A stretch of 15,118 nt of DNA from JAAYCB01 sp012744395. GTDB lineage: Bacteria > Planctomycetota > Planctomycetia > Pirellulales > Thermoguttaceae. Shown here one piece after another: positions 10,685 to 15,118 of this stretch (positions are counted from its first letter, which is position 1; every line of letters starts with the position of its first letter). The position numbers were made by a program, and so were the translations under genes. The notes beneath the pieces were generated by a model. That model worked only from the letters and a program-made list of their open reading frames with translations, made no database searches and was not told the origin of the DNA. The DNA lies in contig JAQVNJ010000142.1 in the NCBI GenBank assembly GCA_028703175.1, positions 1-15,118 of the forward strand, read 5' to 3'.

Positions 10685-13600
10685 TCACCCCTCGGCTGGA
10701 TTTCCCTCCGGCGCTGCATCGCCCTCGCGGGAGAACATCTCATACAGGATGGGAAGCACGATCTGCTCGAAAAAGATCGCCACGATGAAGCCCCCGATGT
10801 AGACGATCGCCAACGGGCGGTGGATTTCCGACCCGGTGCTCGTCCCCAGCGCCAACGGGAGCACGCCCAGGATCAGAATCAGCTCGGTCATCAGGATCGG
10901 CCGGAATCGGCTCAGCGAGCCCGCGATCACCGCTTCGTGCAGGCTTTTTCCGCTCTTGCGAAGATCGTTGATCTTCCCCACGAGAACCACGCCGTTCTGG
11001 ATGGCGATCCCAAACAGGGCGATGAACCCGACCAGCGAGGAGACGTTGAGCGTCTGGTTGGCCAGGTAGAGGGCGACAAGCCCCCCGCTGACCGTCATCG
11101 GCACGTTCAACAGCAGAATCAGGGCCTGGCGGAGCGAGCCCAGCGAGGCGAACAGGACCACGAGCACGCTCAGCCCGACAATCAGCATCATCCAGCGGAG
11201 CTGGCGGGCGGTCTTCTGCTGGCTCTCGAACTGGCCGCCGAAAACGAAGTGGTAGCCTTCCGGCAGCGACACCTCCGCTTCGATCGCCTTCCTGGCGTCG
11301 GCGACGAAGCGGCCCACGTCGCGCCCCACGACGTTGCAGAGAATCACCTTCCGACGCATCAGCCGCTCGCGAAAGATCGTCTGCGGCCCTTCGCCGCGAT
11401 CGATGTCCGCGATCTGGCTGAGCGGCACGCGCTGGTTGGCGGGCGTATCGACGAGCAGATTCTCGATGGCTTCCACGTCCCGCCGGTATTGCTCCGGCAG
11501 GCGGACGAGGACCGAGGTCGTCTTCTCGGCTTCCCAGACGTCGGTCACTTCGACGCCGTTCAAGGCCGTCTCGACCAGGTCGGCGACCTCCTCGACCTTC
11601 AATCCGAAACGTCCCAGCGCCTCGCGGTCGAGCTTGATCACGATCAGGGGGATCCCCGCCGTGTGCTCGACCTGCAAGTCGGCAACCCCGTCGATCCGCT
11701 CCATGATCCGATGGATGTCTTCAATCCTGTCATTCAGCACCGCCAGGTCCGGGCCAAACAGCTTGAGCGAAACCTGCCCCTCGATCCCGGTCAGCATCTC
11801 CGAGAGCTTGTTGGCGATCGGCTGCTCGAAGATGCAGACGATCCCGGGCACCTGTGCCAGTTCGCGCCGCATCGCCTCGGTCAGCTCGACGTACCCCCGC
11901 GCGCGCTCCTCCAAGGGTTTCAGTTCGAGGATGTAGTGGCTATGGTTGACCGGGTGGACATGTTCCGAATCCTCGCCCGAACCAGTCGTCCGGCAGACGG
12001 CGACGACCTCGGGGAAAGACAGGAATATCTCTTCCACCTTCTTGCCGATCCGCACCGATTCCTCCAGCGAGGTCTCCGGCAGCATCACCGTCGAGGCGAT
12101 GATCGCCCCCTCGTCGAGGAACGGGACGAATTCGCTCCCCAAGTGCGGATAGCAGGCAGCGCCCACCGCCAGCACGGCCAGCGCCAACAGAAGCACGGCC
12201 CACTTGCGGCGAAACGCGCCGTTCAGCAGCCAGGCGTAGCAGCCCGTGGCCAGGGACATCAAGCCGAATCCCCGCCGCCCCACGCTCCCCGTCCGGCGAT
12301 ACGACATCAGCACCGGCTGGAGCGTGAGATTGATGACCAGGGCGCCGAACAAAGCGGCGATCAGGGCAAACGCCATCGGCCGGAACATCCTCCCGGCGAT
12401 TCCCTCCAGGGCCAACAGCGGCAGGAAGACCAGAACGATGATCAGGTTGGCGGAAAACAGGTAGGAACCGATCTCCTTGGCCCCCGCGGCGGCCAGCGCG
12501 ACCGGCGAACCTCGCTCCGCCGCATCCTGGAATCGCCTGTGGATATTCTCCACCATGATCACCGAGCCGCCGGCCATCTTCCCCACGCCGATCGCCAGCC
12601 CGCCCAACGCCATCACCGTCAGCGAAATCCCCGCCACGTGCATCAGCACGAACGAAAGCAGGATCGACAGCGGGATCGTCAAGGAGGCGATCAGCGAGGC
12701 CCGCAGGCTGCCCAGAAACACGAGGATCACGAGCATCACCAGGACGCCCCCTTCCAGCATCGCCATCCCCACGTGCTCCAGCGAGCTCTCGATCAACCGT
12801 GACTGGTCGTAGTAGGTGACGATCTTGATTCCCGCCGCCAGCCGCCCCTGGATTTCGGCGAGAAACTCCTTCAAACGGCTGATCGTCCGCAGCGTGTCCC
12901 CGCCGTACTGTTTCTGGACGACGACAGACACCGCCTCCTGGCCGTTGAAGCCCGCGTCGCCGCGGCAAAACTTCCCCGCAACCTTCACCTCGGCCACGTC
13001 CTTGACGAACACCGGGACGTTTTTCCGCGAAGCGATCACCGTGTTTTCGATGTGGGCGAGCGAGTCAATCCGGCCTTCGCCCTTGATGAGAAACTCCTGG
13101 TTCTTCCCCGTGATGATTCCGCCGGAAAAATTCCGGTTGCTCTGCTCGACCGCCTCCTTGACCTCGCCCACGGTCAACCCGTAATGATGGAGCATCTCCG
13201 GATTCAACAGAACTTGATACTGCCGGACGAAACCGCCCAGGTTCAGCACGAACGAGACCCCTTCGACTCCCAGCAGGCGGTAGCGGATCGTCCAATCGGC
13301 GACGCTCCGCAGCTCCATCGGATCGACGCCCTCGCCGACAACCGCGAATTCGAAGATCTCTCCCATCCGCGAGGAGACCGGCCCCATCATCGGCCGCGAA
13401 GCCCCCGCCGGCAGCTGCTCGGCGAGAATCTCCAGCTTGCCGCTGACGATCTGCCGCGCCAGGTAGATGTCCACGCCCCAATCGAACTCGACCGTCACCA
13501 CCGACTCGCCGGTCGTCGATTCCGACCGGACGCGGATCACGCCGGGTGTGCCGTTCATCAGGCTTTCCAGCGGGAAGGTGATCATCCGCTCCACGTCCTC

Positions 13601-13774
13601 CGCAGCCATTCCCGGGCAGGAAGTGATGATGTTCACCAGCGGCGCGTTCAAGTCGGGGTAGATGTCCTTGGGCATCCGCTGGTAGACCAGCGCGCCGACG
13701 AGCGACACCAGGCCGGTCACCAGGAGGACGAACAACCGGTTGCGCAAGGCGATGTCGATGATGGCCTGGATCAT
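10685..13774 (-). CDS. Heavy-metal efflux RND permease (CusA/CzcA family)
   Basis: A 1,029-residue inner-membrane RND pump of the heavy-metal (HME) family, which expels metal cations using the proton gradient. TM1 is at about 11-31, followed by family signatures DIYPDLNAPLVNI, SCPGMAAEDVERMITFPLE and GVIRVRSESTTGESVVTVEF. The TM2-TM6 bundle spans about 335-470, and a second periplasmic loop begins GSEFVPFLDEGAI. The C-terminal bundle includes GFIALFGIAIQNGVVLVGKI, RFRPILMTELILILGVLPLA and STGSEIHRPLA. It is slightly shorter than the usual 1,040-1,060 residues. In the TM4 proton-relay region it reads GVGKMAGGSVIMVEN: the Asp conserved in CusA (Asp405) and CzcA (Asp408) is Gly402, while the following Glu409 is kept and a Lys399 is present. 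The second loop carries a His cluster (His605, 607, 611, 613). The start lies 21 bp after the adaptor stop, with AAGGGA upstream, so they form one operon. Metal specificity cannot be assigned. Confidence 0.95.
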   Translation of the reverse strand: MIQAIIDIALRNRLFVLLVTGLVSLVGALVYQRMPKDIYPDLNAPLVNIITSCPGMAAEDVERMITFPLESLMNGTPGVIRVRSESTTGESVVTVEFDWGVDIYLARQIVSGKLEILAEQLPAGASRPMMGPVSSRMGEIFEFAVVGEGVDPMELRSVADWTIRYRLLGVEGVSFVLNLGGFVRQYQVLLNPEMLHHYGLTVGEVKEAVEQSNRNFSGGIITGKNQEFLIKGEGRIDSLAHIENTVIASRKNVPVFVKDVAEVKVAGKFCRGDAGFNGQEAVSVVVQKQYGGDTLRTISRLKEFLAEIQGRLAAGIKIVTYYDQSRLIESSLEHVGMAMLEGGVLVMLVILVFLGSLRASLIASLTIPLSILLSFVLMHVAGISLTVMALGGLAIGVGKMAGGSVIMVENIHRRFQDAAERGSPVALAAAGAKEIGSYLFSANLIIVLVFLPLLALEGIAGRMFRPMAFALIAALFGALVINLTLQPVLMSYRRTGSVGRRGFGLMSLATGCYAWLLNGAFRRKWAVLLLALAVLAVGAACYPHLGSEFVPFLDEGAIIASTVMLPETSLEESVRIGKKVEEIFLSFPEVVAVCRTTGSGEDSEHVHPVNHSHYILELKPLEERARGYVELTEAMRRELAQVPGIVCIFEQPIANKLSEMLTGIEGQVSLKLFGPDLAVLNDRIEDIHRIMERIDGVADLQVEHTAGIPLIVIKLDREALGRFGLKVEEVADLVETALNGVEVTDVWEAEKTTSVLVRLPEQYRRDVEAIENLLVDTPANQRVPLSQIADIDRGEGPQTIFRERLMRRKVILCNVVGRDVGRFVADARKAIEAEVSLPEGYHFVFGGQFESQQKTARQLRWMMLIVGLSVLVVLFASLGSLRQALILLLNVPMTVSGGLVALYLANQTLNVSSLVGFIALFGIAIQNGVVLVGKINDLRKSGKSLHEAVIAGSLSRFRPILMTELILILGVLPLALGTSTGSEIHRPLAIVYIGGFIVAIFFEQIVLPILYEMFSREGDAAPEGNPAEG

Positions 13775-13795
13775 GGTCGGGGGGTCCCTTGTGCT

Positions 13796-14983
13796 TCAGT
13801 GCGCGTGCGACGCCTCCAGCAGTTCCCGCTGAAGTTCCGATTTCAATTGGTGATTCCCCCGCACCACGATCTCCTCGCCAACATCGAGCCCCTTGACAAT
13901 CTCCACCTCGTCCCCCTCAACAGCCCTCGTCGCCACCTCCCGGGGCGCGAATCCGTCGGCTGTCTTGACGAACACGAGCTTCCGCTTCCCCTCTTCGAGG
14001 ACCGCGGACGCGGGCACCAGGACCATCGGCTCGCCGCCGTTGCGAAGGATGCAGACGTTGGCGAACATCCCCGGTTTCAGCCGCAAGTCGCCGTTCGCCA
14101 CGTCCGTCCGCACGGTGATCGTGCGGGTCTCCTCGTCGACCAGGTCGCCGATGTAGCTCACCGTCCCGTGAAACGCCTCGCCAGGATAGGCGGGCACGCA
14201 GATTTCGACCGCTTGGCCGACTTTCATCTTGGCCAGGTCCTTTTCATAGACCTCGGCGTCCGCCCAGAGACGTCGCGGATCGACGATCGTCATGATCTCC
14301 ACCGTCTGGTCGACCATCCCCCCGAGAATCGCCTTGCTGGCCACGACCTTGCCGGAAACCGGCGCGGTTAGCATGACCTTGGGGCTGATCTCGTGTGTCT
14401 CGGTGATCTCCTTGACCCGCTCCTCGGTGAACCCCAGCACGTGAAGCCGCTTCTCCGCGGCCTCGGCATTCGCCTGCGCCATCACGTAATCCGCCTCCGC
14501 CGCGACGAGGCCCTTCTTGACCCCAATCCCGTTTTCCACCAGGCGCTTCTCGCGCTCCAGGTTCAGCTTCGCCAATTCCAGGGCGGCGATCAACTTGAAG
14601 AACTCCGATTTCGCCTCGCCCACCTCCTGGCTCTCCAGGACGATCACCGTCTGGCCCTCTTCGACCCAATCGCCAACCTCCGCATGGACCGCGGCGACTC
14701 GCCCCGGAAACGAGTAGCTGACGATTGCCGTCTGCGGCTGCGGTGCGAGAATCTTGCCCATCGCCTTGAGCACGCGCCGGCCCTTGTGCGCGTCGACCCG
14801 GGCCAACTCGACGCCCGCCAGCTCCAGGCTCGCGCTGGACAGGCGGACAACCGCCTCCCCCGACAGCGATTGGCGCTGGGCCGGAACGGGACCGTCCGCC
14901 GTGGCGGCCGATCCGCCGCATCCTCCGCTCGGCAGTCCAATCGCCAGTAAACACGCAACCAAGAGAACCGCTCTTCCAGTCAT
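13796..14983 (-). CDS. RND efflux periplasmic adaptor (CzcB/HlyD family membrane fusion protein)
   Basis: A 395-residue adaptor that links the RND pump to the outer-membrane channel. Residues 1-21 form a signal peptide followed by Cys22 (GLPSGGC), a possible but non-canonical lipoprotein site with Ser at -3. The barrel-sandwich half-motifs are SYSFPGRVAAVHAEVGDWVE (about 89-108, continuing to VIVLESQEV) and LTAPVSGKVVASKAILGGMV (about 205-224). Between them is the alpha-hairpin (about 120-198, LALA-type heptads ending RVKEITETHEI). Beta-barrel and membrane-proximal domains follow (ADAEVYEKDLAKMKVGQAVE, PGMFANVCI, VLVPASAVLEEGKRKLVFVK). The C-terminus is ASHAH. The start at 14983 puts the signal peptide at the N-terminus; it lacks a good Shine-Dalgarno. 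A GTG immediately upstream and an ATG at 15097 are alternatives, the latter unlikely because it overlaps the divergent gene start. Co-transcribed with the pump. Confidence 0.93.
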   Translation of the reverse strand: MTGRAVLLVACLLAIGLPSGGCGGSAATADGPVPAQRQSLSGEAVVRLSSASLELAGVELARVDAHKGRRVLKAMGKILAPQPQTAIVSYSFPGRVAAVHAEVGDWVEEGQTVIVLESQEVGEAKSEFFKLIAALELAKLNLEREKRLVENGIGVKKGLVAAEADYVMAQANAEAAEKRLHVLGFTEERVKEITETHEISPKVMLTAPVSGKVVASKAILGGMVDQTVEIMTIVDPRRLWADAEVYEKDLAKMKVGQAVEICVPAYPGEAFHGTVSYIGDLVDEETRTITVRTDVANGDLRLKPGMFANVCILRNGGEPMVLVPASAVLEEGKRKLVFVKTADGFAPREVATRAVEGDEVEIVKGLDVGEEIVVRGNHQLKSELQRELLEASHAH

Positions 14984-15095
14984 CACAGATAGGGAGCATT
15001 CCGGTTTTGTAGGAGGAAATTGGCCTGGAAAAAAACCTTCGAGTCGTCGATAAGGGCGGTTCTTGTACAAATCCCTGGCGGAAAGGAGTTCCACC
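14984..15095. promoter_or_regulatory. Divergent promoter region of the adaptor-pump operon and the next gene
   Basis: This 112-bp region lies between the adaptor start (minus) and a plus-strand start at 15096. It contains ATTCCGGTTTTG at 14998-15009, nearly identical to ATTCCGGTTGTG at 9211-9222 upstream of the channel gene, and an 8-bp palindrome TTGTACAA at 15063-15070. No textbook -35/-10 pair was found on either strand. Confidence 0.4.
15082..15088 (+). promoter_or_regulatory. Consensus Shine-Dalgarno of the gene starting at 15096
   Basis: AAAGGAG lies seven bases before an ATG at 15096-15098. It is the strongest ribosome binding site in the window and supports a divergent gene running off the right edge. 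Confidence 0.7.
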
Positions 15096-15118
15096 ATGCC
15101 CTATCTTACGGACGACGA
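15096..15118 (+). CDS. Start of an unidentified gene, truncated by the window edge
   Basis: Only the first seven complete codons, MPYLTDD, are present. The call rests on the consensus AAAGGAG at ideal spacing and on the divergent position opposite the adaptor operon. Seven residues are too few to name a product. Genes divergent from efflux operons are sometimes their regulators, but nothing in the sequence shows that here. Confidence 0.55.

Noticed and set aside
10820..12802. A 660-codon plus-strand frame, and 13052-14371, opposite the pump and adaptor genes.
   Set aside because: They are His/Arg/Gln/Asp-rich translations of the complementary strand of two well-recognised genes; no domains.
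15011..15118. AGGAGG at 15011-15016 followed by a TTG at 15020 with an open frame to the edge.
   Set aside because: The spacing of three bases is too short for initiation, and the translation is unrecognised. The ATG at 15096 with AAAGGAG at seven bases is better.

Overview
The window is GC-rich, densely coding bacterial DNA. Its gene content best fits a Planctomycetota chromosome: a LemA plus membrane M48 protease pair, a very long multi-module secretin-N protein with Pro/Gly/Ala linkers, and a mix of strong and absent Shine-Dalgarno sites. The lineage is inferred from gene style; there is no rRNA gene to confirm it. No tRNA, rRNA, CRISPR array, transposase or phage gene was seen.

Layout. 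(1) Bases 1-1215, minus strand: lemA followed 6 bp later by an M48/HtpX-like membrane metalloprotease, which runs off the left edge and carries a reading-frame break just before its zinc-binding HEFSH motif. (2) About 1335-5012, minus strand: one exported protein of about 1,225 residues made of repeated secretin-N/N0-like modules, with no visible secretin pore domain. (3) 5013-5466: a 454-bp divergent intergenic region. (4) 5467-9183, plus strand: a full-length cobalamin-dependent methionine synthase (metH) with all four functional modules and key residues intact. (5) 9184-9361: an intergenic region with two inverted repeats built on the same CGGAAT/ATTCCG half-site. (6) 9362-15095: a complete tripartite heavy-metal RND efflux cassette. 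The TolC/CzcC-like outer-membrane channel lies on the plus strand. The CusA/CzcA-like pump and the CzcB-like adaptor form a minus-strand operon that converges on it with only 27 bp between. (7) 15096 onward, plus strand: the first codons of another gene with a consensus ribosome binding site, divergent from the adaptor.

How the parts fit. The adaptor, pump and channel should assemble across the inner membrane, periplasm and outer membrane to expel a metal cation or related substrate. The channel has its own promoter region, so expression of the two arms must be coordinated in trans; a shared ATTCCGGTT-type motif in both promoter regions is a candidate regulator site. LemA and the M48 protease are a common co-occurring pair thought to act in envelope homeostasis. 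metH appears to be a standalone housekeeping gene.

The points most worth a second look are the M48 frame break, the loss of the conserved transmembrane aspartate in the RND pump, the palindromes upstream of the channel gene, and the poreless secretin-N protein with an internal tandem duplication. I see no clear evidence of a wholly new system.
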